This document shows positions 53,289 through 62,696 of a stretch of DNA of 64,000 nucleotides, piece after piece; the first letter of the stretch is position 1; each line of letters begins with the position of its first letter. The notes under the pieces are model-generated. The model searched no databases, was not told the origin of the DNA, and saw nothing but the letters and a program-made list of their open reading frames with translations. Origin of the DNA: JAWXCE01 sp033764775 (GTDB lineage: Bacteria; Pseudomonadota; Alphaproteobacteria; Rhizobiales; Rhodomicrobiaceae); contig JANRIQ010000002.1 of assembly GCA_033764775.1 (NCBI GenBank), positions 124,001 to 188,000 of the forward strand, given 5' to 3'. The translations under genes were made by a program, and so were the position numbers.

Positions 53289-53975
53289 TCACTCCAGCCA
53301 GGCGATGGCGGCGCAGAAGCCTGGCGCCGGCTCCCACACCTGTAGCAGCCAAGGCTTAACGGAGGCTTTCGCGGCGCGATTGAGCACAATTTGCGGCCTC
53401 TCTGCGGCGGAAAAGCTCACCTCGAATGCGGCCTGGTCGAGGGCGAAGCCGAGGCCTTCGGCCTTGCACACCGCCTCGCGACACGTCCAGACGCGGCAGA
53501 AGGCGGCGTCGCGGGCGGGGCCTGGCGGCGCGGCGTCGATCACGGCGTTCTCCCCTTTCGAGAACATGGCGCCCGCCACATCGGCCGGATAGGGTCTGAT
53601 CGCCTCAATGTCGGCCCCCACCGGGCTGTCGGCGATCGCCAGCAGCGCGCCGTCGCCCGAGTGGCTGAGGCTGAAATGCGGGAAATCGACCGGCGCCGCG
53701 ACGGCCGGTTTGCCGTGGGCGTTCACACGAAAGCGCAGACCGCCCGGCGAAACGCGCAGATGGGCCCCGAGCGCTTCGCGCAACAGCCCGCGCGCCGCGA
53801 TGAAACGGCGGCGGTGCAAATCGTAATAGAAGCGGTCGGCGCGCACTCGTTCGTCGGGCGAAAGCAGCGCCGCCAAGTCGTCGAAGCGGGCGTCCGTCAC
53901 ATCCAGCCGCCAGAACGCCGTGGCGATCCGGTCCGGCGCAACGGCGAGCGGAGCATCGGCCTTGGCGATTGTCAC
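53289..53975 (-). CDS. Sfp-type 4'-phosphopantetheinyl transferase
   Basis: 228 residues from the GTG at 53975, which overlaps the galE stop (GTGA). Family motifs: FSLSHSGDGALLAIADSPVGADIEAI (Asp/Glu for Mg2+) and FCRVWTCREAVCKAEGLG (the W-x-x-KEA region, here CREA). Sfp-type enzymes add phosphopantetheine from CoA to PCP and ACP serines, so this is the likely activator of the three carrier domains in the neighbouring megasynthases. It sits between galE and the NRPS genes on the same strand, 226 bases upstream of the loading module. Confidence 0.92.
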   Translation of the reverse strand: MTIAKADAPLAVAPDRIATAFWRLDVTDARFDDLAALLSPDERVRADRFYYDLHRRRFIAARGLLREALGAHLRVSPGGLRFRVNAHGKPAVAAPVDFPHFSLSHSGDGALLAIADSPVGADIEAIRPYPADVAGAMFSKGENAVIDAAPPGPARDAAFCRVWTCREAVCKAEGLGFALDQAAFEVSFSAAERPQIVLNRAAKASVKPWLLQVWEPAPGFCAAIAWLE

Positions 53976-54949
53976 CAGCGCTCGCCCTTGAGGCGCTCCC
54001 AGGCCCAGGCGTGCTCGACGATGACGCGCAGGTCGCCGTATTGCGGCCGCCACCCCAGCTCTTCGCGAATGAGGGTCGAATCCGCCACCAGCATGGCCGG
54101 GTCGCCCGGGCGCCGCGGCGCGTCGACGACCGTGATGTCGCGGCCCGTCACCTCGCGGGCCACGTCAATGACCTCCGCCACGCTGTAGCCGCGCGCGTTG
54201 CCGAGATTGTAGAAGCCGCCCTTCGCCCCCGCGCGCAGCGCCCGCAAAGCGAGCAGATGCGCGTGGCACAAATCCTCCACATGCACGTAATCGCGCAGGC
54301 ACGTGCCGTCTGGCGTCGGATAGTCGCGGCCGAACACCTTGATGTCCGCGCGGCGCTTGGAGGCGGCTTGCAGCACCAGCGGGATGAGATGCGTCTCCGG
54401 GTCGTGGCGCTCGCCGATGCGGCCGTCGGGGCTCGCGCCCGAGGCGTTGAAATAGCGCAGTGCGAAGAACGAGATTTTGTAAGCGGCCGAGAAATCGCGC
54501 AGCGCCTGCTCGACGATCCACTTGGTGCGGCCGTAGGGGCTGAGCGGCCGGCACGCCGCGTCCTCGCGAATGACCCCGTCGTGGGAGCCGTAGACGGCGG
54601 CGGACGACGAGAACACTAGGTTGCGCACCCCGTGGCGCACCATCGCCTCCAGCAGCGTGAAGCATTTGGCGACGTTGTTGACGTAATACTTGGCTGGATG
54701 GGCGACGGACTCGCCGACCTCGATGAAGGATGCGAACAGCATCACCGCGTCCGGCTTGTGTTCGGCGAACGCGGCGTTCAGCACGGCGGCGTCGCCATAG
54801 TCGCCGCGCACAACCGGGCCGCCGAGGATCGCGTCGGGAAAGCCCTTTGAGAAGTCGTCGAGAGTGACGACCGTCTCGCCGTGCTCCAGAAGCCGCTTGA
54901 CCATATGCGAGCCGACATATCCGGCGCCGCCGATGACGAGCACTGTCAT
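53972..54949 (-). CDS. galE: UDP-glucose 4-epimerase
   Basis: 325 residues from the ATG at 54949. It is an extended SDR: NAD-binding GGAGYVGSH at the N-terminus, the catalytic SSSAAVYGSHDG and YGRTKWIVE (Tyr-x-x-x-Lys), and the GalE pattern RYFNASGASPDGRIGE, DGTCLRDYVHVEDL. It interconverts UDP-glucose and UDP-galactose, giving galactose donors for the exopolysaccharide genes to the right. It is translationally coupled to the PPTase gene and diverges from the glycoside hydrolase gene. Confidence 0.95.
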   Translation of the reverse strand: MTVLVIGGAGYVGSHMVKRLLEHGETVVTLDDFSKGFPDAILGGPVVRGDYGDAAVLNAAFAEHKPDAVMLFASFIEVGESVAHPAKYYVNNVAKCFTLLEAMVRHGVRNLVFSSSAAVYGSHDGVIREDAACRPLSPYGRTKWIVEQALRDFSAAYKISFFALRYFNASGASPDGRIGERHDPETHLIPLVLQAASKRRADIKVFGRDYPTPDGTCLRDYVHVEDLCHAHLLALRALRAGAKGGFYNLGNARGYSVAEVIDVAREVTGRDITVVDAPRRPGDPAMLVADSTLIREELGWRPQYGDLRVIVEHAWAWERLKGERW

Positions 54950-55107
54950 GTTCAATCCTTTCGAGCCGATGCGCGCTTCTAAATCCTCGCTGGGAGCGAG
55001 CCTGACACAAGACGCGCGAACAATTTGCAAAGTTGCGTCACATTTACACCATTTATTTGCGCTCCGGCGATATATGTAACGGTGCTTTTTTGCGCCCCGG
55101 AGGCCCC

Positions 55108-56520
55108 ATGTTACGAGTTTTCGTCCTCGCAGCCGCCGCGTTTTTAGTTGGGCTTGCGCCAGTTAAGGCGCAGTCGGGCTTTGTTTGGGGCGTCAACGGC
55201 CATCCGATGACGGCTTATCCGGGCGTGAGTCTGGAACAACAGATCGCCCTGGTGCGCGACCTCGGCATGACGTCCTACCGCGTGAACGTCGTCGATTTGA
55301 GCCACGTTCCAACGCTGCTCGATCTCGTTCGAATCGGCAAGCGCTACGGCGTCGACATTCTGCCTGTGGTCACGCCCCGTGTCGATCTGGAGAAAGAGAG
55401 CGTCGAGGATCTCCACCGCAAATCCTACGAACTGGCGAAGGCGCTCGTCACAATTTTCAAGTACGATATTCGCATCTGGGAGCTGGGCAACGAGTTGGAG
55501 GTCTACGCCATCATCCGCGCGTGCGAAATGCAGGACGACGGCGTGCAGTACAACTGCGCATGGGGCCCGGCGGGCGGCGTCGGCGAGATGGAGTATTACG
55601 GGCCGCGCTGGGCCAAATCGAGCGCCGTGTTAAAGGGCCTGTCTGAGGGCGCACGCGCCGCCGACCCCACGATCGTGCGCGCGATGGGCACAGCGGGCTG
55701 GGGCCACACAGGGGCTTTCACCCGCATGAAAAAGGACGGGATCGAATGGGAGATCTCCGTCTGGCACATGTATGGCGAGGACCCCGAATGGGCGTTCAAG
55801 AAGCTGGCGGAGTTCGGCAAGCCGATCTGGGTCACCGAGTTGAACCACCCTTATGGCAGCCGCGACGGCGAAGCCGCCCAGGCCGACGGCCTCACCAAGC
55901 AGATGAAGCGGCTGCTGGAGCTAAAGGACGCCTATAACGTGCGCGCCGCCCACATTTACGAACTGCTGGACGAACCCTACTGGGGGGAGACCTTCGAGGC
56001 CATCATGGGGCTGGCGAAGCTCGCCTCGGACGGGGCCGGCGGTTGGCGCATCGCCGACAAGAAGCTCGCCTATGGCGCGGTCAAAGGGTTGTTAGTTCCG
56101 CCCGCCTTCGCTGCGAGCAGCGTCATCGCGCGCAAATGCGATCTGGCCGCGCACGCCGGCCGCGAGCGCAACATCCCAAATCAGGTTAACTACGCGTTTT
56201 GCCTGGCGGTGGGCCGCCCCGCCGACAACGTCGGGATGCTGACCTGGTCCGCCAACCGCCGCAGCGGCCAGAAGGCGACGGACATGCTCATCGGGATGCT
56301 GTTGTCGAGCGAGGCGCAAGGGCGCTACTTCGCGGCCACGACGACGCATGCTGAGTATGTCGCGACCGCTTACCGGCTTGTGCTCAACCGCGAACCGGAC
56401 GGCAAGGGCCTCGCAGACTTCGAGCAACAGCTTGCAACCGGAAGCTTAACGCGCGCTGGCCTTATTCGCGCCTTGGTTGAGTCCGAGGAATTTCAGCGGC
56501 TGCATCCAGCGTTTTTCTAA
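55108..56520 (+). CDS. secreted glycoside hydrolase with DUF4214 tail
   Basis: 470 residues from the ATG at 55108 (CCGGAGG upstream). A signal peptide (1-22, ending VKA-Q) leads to a TIM-barrel hydrolase of clan A type: Glu129 in WELGNELEV is the probable acid/base and Glu244 in WVTELNHPYG the probable nucleophile. The end (about 400-470: YVATAYRLVLNREPDGKGLADFEQQLA) is a DUF4214 domain, often tied to surface carbohydrate binding. Family (GH39, GH5 or similar) is not certain. It heads the exopolysaccharide gene run and may trim or release the polymer. Confidence 0.8.
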   Translation: MLRVFVLAAAAFLVGLAPVKAQSGFVWGVNGHPMTAYPGVSLEQQIALVRDLGMTSYRVNVVDLSHVPTLLDLVRIGKRYGVDILPVVTPRVDLEKESVEDLHRKSYELAKALVTIFKYDIRIWELGNELEVYAIIRACEMQDDGVQYNCAWGPAGGVGEMEYYGPRWAKSSAVLKGLSEGARAADPTIVRAMGTAGWGHTGAFTRMKKDGIEWEISVWHMYGEDPEWAFKKLAEFGKPIWVTELNHPYGSRDGEAAQADGLTKQMKRLLELKDAYNVRAAHIYELLDEPYWGETFEAIMGLAKLASDGAGGWRIADKKLAYGAVKGLLVPPAFAASSVIARKCDLAAHAGRERNIPNQVNYAFCLAVGRPADNVGMLTWSANRRSGQKATDMLIGMLLSSEAQGRYFAATTTHAEYVATAYRLVLNREPDGKGLADFEQQLATGSLTRAGLIRALVESEEFQRLHPAFF

Positions 56521-56666
56521 GCGGGCGCCGTCCGCGTCGTCGCGTCGTGTGTATGAGGCGTGAGGCGCCGAAACGGGCGGCGTTTGGGCCGCGTCTGACA
56601 GCCTGAGGCAATGCGTTTCCGCTAGAGCGGAGGATAAACCTATGCAACAAACAAGCGGCGCGTCGC

Positions 56667-58604
56667 ATGACTGACAGATTTATCCTGCCTCAATCGTCGC
56701 AGAGATTGCTGATGCAAAAAGAGCTGGGCCGTGCGCCCATCGAGACCGAGTATCTCGACCATGCGGATATCTTGCGCTTTTTGCGGAAATACTTTCTTAC
56801 GCTGGCGCTGTCGGCGGTTTTGGGCGGCGCCGCGGCGGTGGCCTATGTGGTGACGACCCCGCCCACATACACAGCCCGCGCGCAGTTGCTGATCGACCCA
56901 ACTGTGGCCCAGGCGCCGCGCGACACCGCGCTTGCGTCCGACTCGACGCTCGATGCGCCCCGCGTGGAGGGTCAGATGGCCGTGCTGCGCTCGGAAACAA
57001 TCGCGCAGCGGGTGATCGAGCAATTGGATTTGCTCAACACGTCCGACTTTAAAGGCGACCCGCCGGGATTCTTCAAGCGCCGGGTCGACGACCTGCGCCG
57101 CCTGCTGATGGGCGCTCCGCCGGAGGGGCCGCCGGACAACTTCATTCAGATGCGGGTGGCTGTCGCACAATTCCAGGGCAGTCTCGACGTGCGGCGCGTG
57201 GGTCAGTCCTACGCGGTCGACATCGCCTATTCGTCGCGCGATCCCGAGTTGGCCGCCCGCGTCGCCAACGCCGTCGCCGACGCTTACGTGCAAGATCAGA
57301 TCAGGACCAAAACCGAGGCCGCCAAACAAAGCGCCGCATGGCTGGAGCAGCGCATCGAGGAGCTTCGCGGCCAGTTCAGCGACGCCGCCCGCGACGTGCA
57401 ATTGTTCAAGAGCGGGCAGAACCTGGCGCCATCCGTCGCGCCGCCGCCAGACCTGCGCACCGCGCCAGTGACCGCGCCGCCCGCCGTCCTGCGTCCGCCC
57501 TACACGCCCGGCCCGCCGCTCGCCCAACCGCCTGCGCTCGCCCAACCGCTCGTCACTCTGGCGGAGCTGGAATCCCGAGCGCAGAACTACAAGAAGGTGT
57601 ACGAGACGTATCTGCAAGCCCTTACGGAAACGGTGCAAAAGCAGTCGTTCTCCGTCGCCAACGCGAGGATTATCACCCCCGCGACGCGGCCGCTTGTGAA
57701 GAGCCATCCGAAATCGAAGCTTATCGCCGTGCTCGGCGTGCTGACGGGATCGCTTTTGGGCCTCGGCCTCGCCTTTTTGCGCCACAGCATGGACAACAGC
57801 GTGCGTTCGGCCAAGCAGGTTCGCGACCTTCTAGGCCTCACCTGCCTCAGCCTCATCCCGCGCCTGACGAAACCCAAGACGCTTGGCAAGGATGACCCAC
57901 TGGCGGCCGAGCAGATGTTCCGTGAAGTGGCGATCGCGCCGTTCTCGCCTTTCAGCGGCTCCATGAAGAAGCTCCGCACGGCCGTGGTGAACGCGGGCGG
58001 CAAGACGCCCATGCGGGTTGTCGGCGTCACCTCCGCGCTGCCGGGCGAAGGCAAGACGACCATCTCGGGCAATCTGGCGCTTCTGTTCTCCATGTCGAAA
58101 AGCCGGGTGCTTCTCGTAGACGCCGACATCCATCACGCAACCATCAGCCAAGCATTCGCGCCGAACGCCACGGTCGGGCTACTGGAGCTGTTGCGCGGCG
58201 ACGCCCCGCTGCACAAAACGGTGGTGAGCGGGCAGGGCCGTGGGCCAGACGTGCTGCCGCTTGCGCTAAAGGGGACGCCCGCCCCGTCTTACGAAATGCT
58301 GGGGTCGGCCAAGATGCGCGACGCGCTCACCTTGCTCAAGCAGACCTACGATTTCGTCATCATCGACATGCCGCCGCTGCGCCCTGTGGTGGACGGCCTG
58401 TCGATCAGCTCGCTCCTCGACGGCGTGCTGCTTGTGGCGGAGTGGGGAGAGACCCCGCTCGATATCCTCGAAGACGTGGCCGCCGGGCTTTACACCGCAC
58501 AGGCCGAGGTTATTGGCGTTGTGCTGAGCAAGGTCGATCCGTCGCTCGTCAGCATCCCGTGGCGCAAGCAATCTGCGTACAACTATGCGGCTTACGCCAA
58601 CTAG
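56667..58604 (+). CDS. Wzc/ExoP-like polysaccharide co-polymerase and tyrosine kinase
   Basis: 645 residues. The first membrane helix (YFLTLALSAVLGGAAAVAYVV) and the second (LIAVLGVLTGSLLGLGLAF, about 350) flank a periplasmic Wzz domain with coiled coil and a Pro-rich loop. The cytoplasmic BY-kinase follows: Walker A SALPGEGKTT (about 455-464), Walker A' LLVDAD and Walker B FVIIDMPP. The C-terminus holds a few tyrosines (SAYNYAAYAN) for autophosphorylation. It controls chain length and export with the Wza/ExoF-like protein encoded convergently at 58611. Confidence 0.92.
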   Translation: MTDRFILPQSSQRLLMQKELGRAPIETEYLDHADILRFLRKYFLTLALSAVLGGAAAVAYVVTTPPTYTARAQLLIDPTVAQAPRDTALASDSTLDAPRVEGQMAVLRSETIAQRVIEQLDLLNTSDFKGDPPGFFKRRVDDLRRLLMGAPPEGPPDNFIQMRVAVAQFQGSLDVRRVGQSYAVDIAYSSRDPELAARVANAVADAYVQDQIRTKTEAAKQSAAWLEQRIEELRGQFSDAARDVQLFKSGQNLAPSVAPPPDLRTAPVTAPPAVLRPPYTPGPPLAQPPALAQPLVTLAELESRAQNYKKVYETYLQALTETVQKQSFSVANARIITPATRPLVKSHPKSKLIAVLGVLTGSLLGLGLAFLRHSMDNSVRSAKQVRDLLGLTCLSLIPRLTKPKTLGKDDPLAAEQMFREVAIAPFSPFSGSMKKLRTAVVNAGGKTPMRVVGVTSALPGEGKTTISGNLALLFSMSKSRVLLVDADIHHATISQAFAPNATVGLLELLRGDAPLHKTVVSGQGRGPDVLPLALKGTPAPSYEMLGSAKMRDALTLLKQTYDFVIIDMPPLRPVVDGLSISSLLDGVLLVAEWGETPLDILEDVAAGLYTAQAEVIGVVLSKVDPSLVSIPWRKQSAYNYAAYAN

Positions 58605-58610
58605 GCCGTA

Positions 58611-59918
58611 TCAATTTGGCGTTCCAAGAAGCTCCGTCAGCGCGTCTTCCGGCGCCGGGATCGTGACCTTGACCGTGTCGCCCGGCTGAACGGGGTCGCC
58701 CTCCGCCGCGTTGAACTCCTTCGCCGCCGCACCGTCGCCGCGCAGGATGGTGAACACCGGTTGCGCCTCGTCGGAGCGCCGCCCGCCCGCCAGCGCCGGC
58801 GCCGTCGCCTGGGCGTCGTAGAGCAGTTTGTCGGCAACGGAGAATTTGCTGCGCGTCTGCTCCAGCTTCGCCTCCGTTTCGCGCAGGTCGATGGTGAGTT
58901 CGGTCGCCCGGCGGTTGCTCGCCTCCAAAATGGAGATTTCAGTGCGGCTGATGTCCTGCTGGGCCTTCAGCAGCGTCGTTTCCATGCGCAGCCGCTCGCC
59001 CTCAAGCTGCGCCATCGTGCGCTCCAAGCCGAGTTGGCGCGGCGATACGGCGAGGCCGCGCTCGACCAGCGAGGAGATGTTGTCCAGCTCCTTTTGCACG
59101 AGGCTGCGCTCTTTCTTCTGCGCTTCGATCTGCGACTGCAGCGAGACGACCTCTTTCGCCAGATAGTCCTTCAAGCCGTTGAGGGCCGCAAGCTCGGTGC
59201 GGAGCGCGGTGCGCCGCGCGTTGAAGATGGAGGTCTCCTGCTGGATCACGCGCGCCAGCCCCGGCTCGGTCTTGCGCTTGTCCAACTCGGGCGGCAGTGT
59301 GATCGCTTCCGCGTCGCCGATCTCGGCAAGGAGGCGCGCCCGCCGCACGGTGAGCGATTGCAGGTCCGCTCCGAGCTGCTGCACGTCGCCGCGTTGGGCG
59401 ATGAGCTCGCGGCGGATGCGCAAAACGCCCGTGTCGCTCAGGCGAGGCAGACCGCCCGCGATGCCGAGCGCCTTGAGAACGGTGAGACCCGGCCGATAGG
59501 GATATTCGCCGGGTTTGTCGACGCCGCCGACGATGTAATACGGTCTGTACTGCGTCACCTCCACCGCGACGAAGGGCGGGGCCGCGAGGCCGATCGTCTG
59601 GCTCATTTGCGTGGCGATGGCGGCGCCAAGCTCGCCCGTGGTCAGCCCCGACGCCTGAATGAAGCCGACGAGCGGCAGCGATATCTCGCCGCCCGCGCCC
59701 AGCGTGAACTCACCGGTCAGCGACTTCCATTCATACACGTCGCCAATGGACGCGCGGTACTCATAAACGCGCAGGCTGACCTTATCCTGCGCGGCGAGCC
59801 TGTAGACCTCGGCCTGGGCGGGAGCGCCCAAAAGCGCGGCGAAGGCGGCGATGAACAGCGCCCGAGCGCCGGCCTTTCGATAAAATGCGAGGCGATAGCG
59901 TGGCACGCGACCCTCCAT
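58611..59918 (-). CDS. ExoF/Wza-type polysaccharide export protein
   Basis: 435 residues from the ATG at 59918; longer frames run back through the glycosyltransferase gene. It has a signal peptide (residues about 15-35), the polysaccharide-export domain (YRLAAQDKVSLRVYEY, GEFTLGAGGEISLPLVGFIQASGLTTGELGAAI), a SLBB domain (YYIVGGVDKPGEYPYRPGLTVLKAL), then a long coiled coil (about 200-370). No lipobox Cys is seen, so it resembles rhizobial ExoF and is periplasmic more than a classic outer-membrane Wza. Its start touches the stop of the glycosyltransferase gene (1-nt overlap). Confidence 0.9.
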   Translation of the reverse strand: MEGRVPRYRLAFYRKAGARALFIAAFAALLGAPAQAEVYRLAAQDKVSLRVYEYRASIGDVYEWKSLTGEFTLGAGGEISLPLVGFIQASGLTTGELGAAIATQMSQTIGLAAPPFVAVEVTQYRPYYIVGGVDKPGEYPYRPGLTVLKALGIAGGLPRLSDTGVLRIRRELIAQRGDVQQLGADLQSLTVRRARLLAEIGDAEAITLPPELDKRKTEPGLARVIQQETSIFNARRTALRTELAALNGLKDYLAKEVVSLQSQIEAQKKERSLVQKELDNISSLVERGLAVSPRQLGLERTMAQLEGERLRMETTLLKAQQDISRTEISILEASNRRATELTIDLRETEAKLEQTRSKFSVADKLLYDAQATAPALAGGRRSDEAQPVFTILRGDGAAAKEFNAAEGDPVQPGDTVKVTIPAPEDALTELLGTPN

Positions 59919-60799
59919 TACAACTTTAGAATATACTCTGGTTCGATGCGCCCGCGCGCCAGATGCGCCAGCGCCCGGAGATTGCCGTTGAGCCGCCCGC
60001 GCCTGTCGATCAGCGCTTCGGGTCGGATGCTTTTGACCAGGTTCGCCGCGATGTTCCGGAACATAAGCTCCAGGCCGAACCATATGGGCATGGTGCCCTT
60101 GCGCATGAGGTAGACCGGATTGCTCACCTGAGAATAGCCGAACTTCACCCCGCTCACCCGGCCGGATTTCTCCGCCAGATGCACGCCCATCGGCTCGCCA
60201 ATGCTGACGATGCGGCCAAAGGCGCCAAGCTGGCTCGTGAAGTCGATGTCCTCCTGCCAGCCATAGAGCGGAAGCCGTTCGTCGAAGCGGAGAGCGCCCA
60301 CATGGCGGGCGCGGATGGACATGTTGCAGCCATAAGCGCCCGGCTGCGTGCGCGCATAGCCGGGATTGGGGCATCCCCCTTTCGCCTCCGCCGCGCGCAG
60401 AAGCGCCAGGCCTTCCTCGAAGGTGTACCCGGTGGGACTATGCGCGCCATCCGCGATCAGGTAGCCGTTGATGACCGCCCAGTCCGGATTGGCGGTTAAG
60501 GCGGCCTCGATATGGGCCAGATAGTCCCGGCCGGGAAGAAAGTCATCGTCGAAAAAAGAGATCACATCCGCCCGCGGCAGCATGATCTCCATGGCGCGGT
60601 TGCGTTGCGCACACAGCCCCGGCGGCCCGTAACAGAACGATAGCGCGAAGCGCGAGGGTGCGTACGGCTCCACGTGGCTTTCGTCCGGCGCCGAGACGAT
60701 GACCTCGTCGGGCGCGCGGCTTTGCTCCTCCAGCAGGCTCAAGAGCCGCGTCACAAGCTTGCTGCGGTTCACCGTTGGAATGATGACGCCAACCTTCAT
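59918..60799 (-). CDS. family 2 glycosyltransferase
   Basis: 293 residues from the ATG at 60799. It is a GT-A fold inverting transferase: KVGVIIPTVNR at the start, the metal-binding DXD-like FFDDDFLPGRDYL and GWQEDIDF. It probably adds one sugar of the exopolysaccharide repeat unit in the cytoplasm. It is an operon with the export protein gene (1-nt overlap) and diverges from the GT4 gene at 60931 with about 130 bases for promoters. Confidence 0.88.
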   Translation of the reverse strand: MKVGVIIPTVNRSKLVTRLLSLLEEQSRAPDEVIVSAPDESHVEPYAPSRFALSFCYGPPGLCAQRNRAMEIMLPRADVISFFDDDFLPGRDYLAHIEAALTANPDWAVINGYLIADGAHSPTGYTFEEGLALLRAAEAKGGCPNPGYARTQPGAYGCNMSIRARHVGALRFDERLPLYGWQEDIDFTSQLGAFGRIVSIGEPMGVHLAEKSGRVSGVKFGYSQVSNPVYLMRKGTMPIWFGLELMFRNIAANLVKSIRPEALIDRRGRLNGNLRALAHLARGRIEPEYILKL

Positions 60800-60930
60800 G
60801 TCGCCCACGCTCGAACGCGGCACACGCCGCCCGCCGGTTATACAAGAAAACTCTTTCGCAGCTGTTTACTTGTTATTGTTTGGTTGTATGCACTTTAGAT
60901 GAAGTTTGGCGATGGGATTTTAGACGCATC

Positions 60931-62118
60931 ATGGATATTTCTGCGGCCGATCTCTTGGCGGACTCCGGCGCGCCGCCCACGGCCGACAGGGGCGCGGTCG
61001 CCATCGTGCATGATTGGTGCCCGTCGTTTCGCGGCGGCGAGCGCGTCCTTGCGCATTTGGCGGACATGCACCCGGGCGCGAACATTTACACGCTGTTCGA
61101 CTTTCTCCCGGCGGACGTTAAAGCGCGGCATTTCCTACACGCGACGTTCCACATCTCGCCCATGAACCGGCTGCCGGGCGTCGAGCGATATTACCGCAGC
61201 TTGTTTTTCCTTTGCCCGTTCTTCATCGAGCAGTTCGACGTCACCCACGCCGATCTGGTCATCTCGTCCTCGGCCGCATTTGCGCGCGGCGTGATTACAC
61301 GGCCGGACCAGCCGCACTTCTGCTATGTGCACAGCCCGGTGCGCTACGCATGGGACGAGCAGTTCTCCTACATGGAGCAGGGGCGCCTCGGCTACGGGCC
61401 GAAAGGTTTGCTGTTCCGGCATTTCCTGCACAAGCTGCGCACCTGGGACGTGCGCACTTCGCACGGGCCTGACGTGATGGCGGCCAATTCGAATTTCATC
61501 CGACGCCGCATCAAGCGCATTTACGGGCGCGACGCCCTGGTGATCTTCCCGCCCGTTGAGGTGGACGAGTTCGCGCTCACCGAGACGAAAGACGATTACT
61601 ACATCACCGCCTCATTCCTTGCGCCGTACAAACGCACGGATCTCGTGATCGAAGCTTTCCGCGAGATGCCCGAAAAGCGGCTTCTGGTGGTGGGCGACGG
61701 GCAGCAGTCCAAGCAGCTGCGCAAGCTGGCGGGGCCGAACATCACCTTCGCCGGGTTCCTGTCCCGCGCCGCGTATGTGAAGGCGGTCGCCGAAGCGCGC
61801 GCGCTGGTGTTCGCCGGATGCGAGGATTTCGGCATCGCTCTCGCCGAAGCGCAAGCCGCCGGCACGCCGTTGATCGCTCTCGGCCGGGGCGGCGCTGCGG
61901 ATATTGTGAGGGCTTTTGGCATTCAGAACCATCCGACCGGGGTTCTGTTTCGGCGTCAGACGGTCGCCGCCGTAAAAGACGCTGTCGCGCTGTTCGAAGC
62001 GAACCGCCAGGAGATTACGCCCGAGGCTTGTAGGGTGAATGCAATGCGGTTCAATTCTGCTCGATTTAAGGCCGAGATTTCGGCCGCGATCGGTCGAACG
62101 CACGACCTCCACGTTTAG
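60931..62118 (+). CDS. family 4 glycosyltransferase
   Basis: 395 residues from the ATG at 60931. It is a GT-B enzyme: AIVHDWCPSFRGGERVLAHLADMHPGA at the N-terminus, the linker YITASFLAPYKRTDLVIEAF, and the donor-binding EDFGIALAEAQAAGTPLIAL (the EX7E motif). GT4 members with the phrase VHSPVRYAWDEQFSY are often mannosyl- or fucosyltransferases of polysaccharide loci; the exact sugar is not readable here. Confidence 0.88.
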   Translation: MDISAADLLADSGAPPTADRGAVAIVHDWCPSFRGGERVLAHLADMHPGANIYTLFDFLPADVKARHFLHATFHISPMNRLPGVERYYRSLFFLCPFFIEQFDVTHADLVISSSAAFARGVITRPDQPHFCYVHSPVRYAWDEQFSYMEQGRLGYGPKGLLFRHFLHKLRTWDVRTSHGPDVMAANSNFIRRRIKRIYGRDALVIFPPVEVDEFALTETKDDYYITASFLAPYKRTDLVIEAFREMPEKRLLVVGDGQQSKQLRKLAGPNITFAGFLSRAAYVKAVAEARALVFAGCEDFGIALAEAQAAGTPLIALGRGGAADIVRAFGIQNHPTGVLFRRQTVAAVKDAVALFEANRQEITPEACRVNAMRFNSARFKAEISAAIGRTHDLHV

Positions 62119-62357
62119 TTCCCCATCATGGATGTTTGGTTAAAAATTTTCCCGAGATTTGATCCCCGCCGGCCTCAATCGAAACGAAGGCCGAACAAAT
62201 CCACAACGGCCGCGCCTTTGTCCCCGCGCCACACATGTTCATATTCCGCCGGCGCGGCGAATTAGATCTTTGCGGCGCTTCTGCGGCGCTGTTAACACAT
62301 GCTTATCCTCATCGGCCGAGGCGATCGCCTTCAGCCAAAAAAAGGCTCTACTGCTCC

Positions 62358-62684
62358 ATGAAGCTTTCACACGTTCTTTTCGTGACGATGGCCTTCGCAG
62401 GCGTTGCGCCGGCGGCCGCCTCTGAAACCGGGTTCGCCGCGATACACGACTGGCGCCGGGAGGGCGGACGGACGTGCATGGTCGATCATTTCCATTACGG
62501 CTCGGGGACTGGATCGACCGAAAAGGCCGCCAAAGCGAGCGCGATTGCGGCATGGTCGTCCTTCACGGTGTTCGAATATGGTTCGACCTGGGGCCGATAC
62601 ACGCTCGCGGCCGGCAAGGTCATGGAGTGCCAAGCCTCCGGCGGCTGGACGTGCAGTGTCCGGGCGCGGCCTTGCAAACGGTAG
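62358..62684 (+). CDS. small secreted Cys-containing protein
   Basis: 108 residues from the ATG at 62358. The signal peptide (MKLSHVLFVTMAFAGVAPAA) is clear, with a cut near AAA-S. The mature part has four cysteines (RTCMVD, VMECQA, WTCSV, RPCKR) and a repeat-like alanine stretch, probably two disulfides. Similar small exported proteins are scattered in alphaproteobacteria with no known role. It lies inside the polysaccharide locus but could be unrelated to it. Confidence 0.65.
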   Translation: MKLSHVLFVTMAFAGVAPAAASETGFAAIHDWRREGGRTCMVDHFHYGSGTGSTEKAAKASAIAAWSSFTVFEYGSTWGRYTLAAGKVMECQASGGWTCSVRARPCKR

Positions 62685-62696
62685 GCTGGGGCGGCG

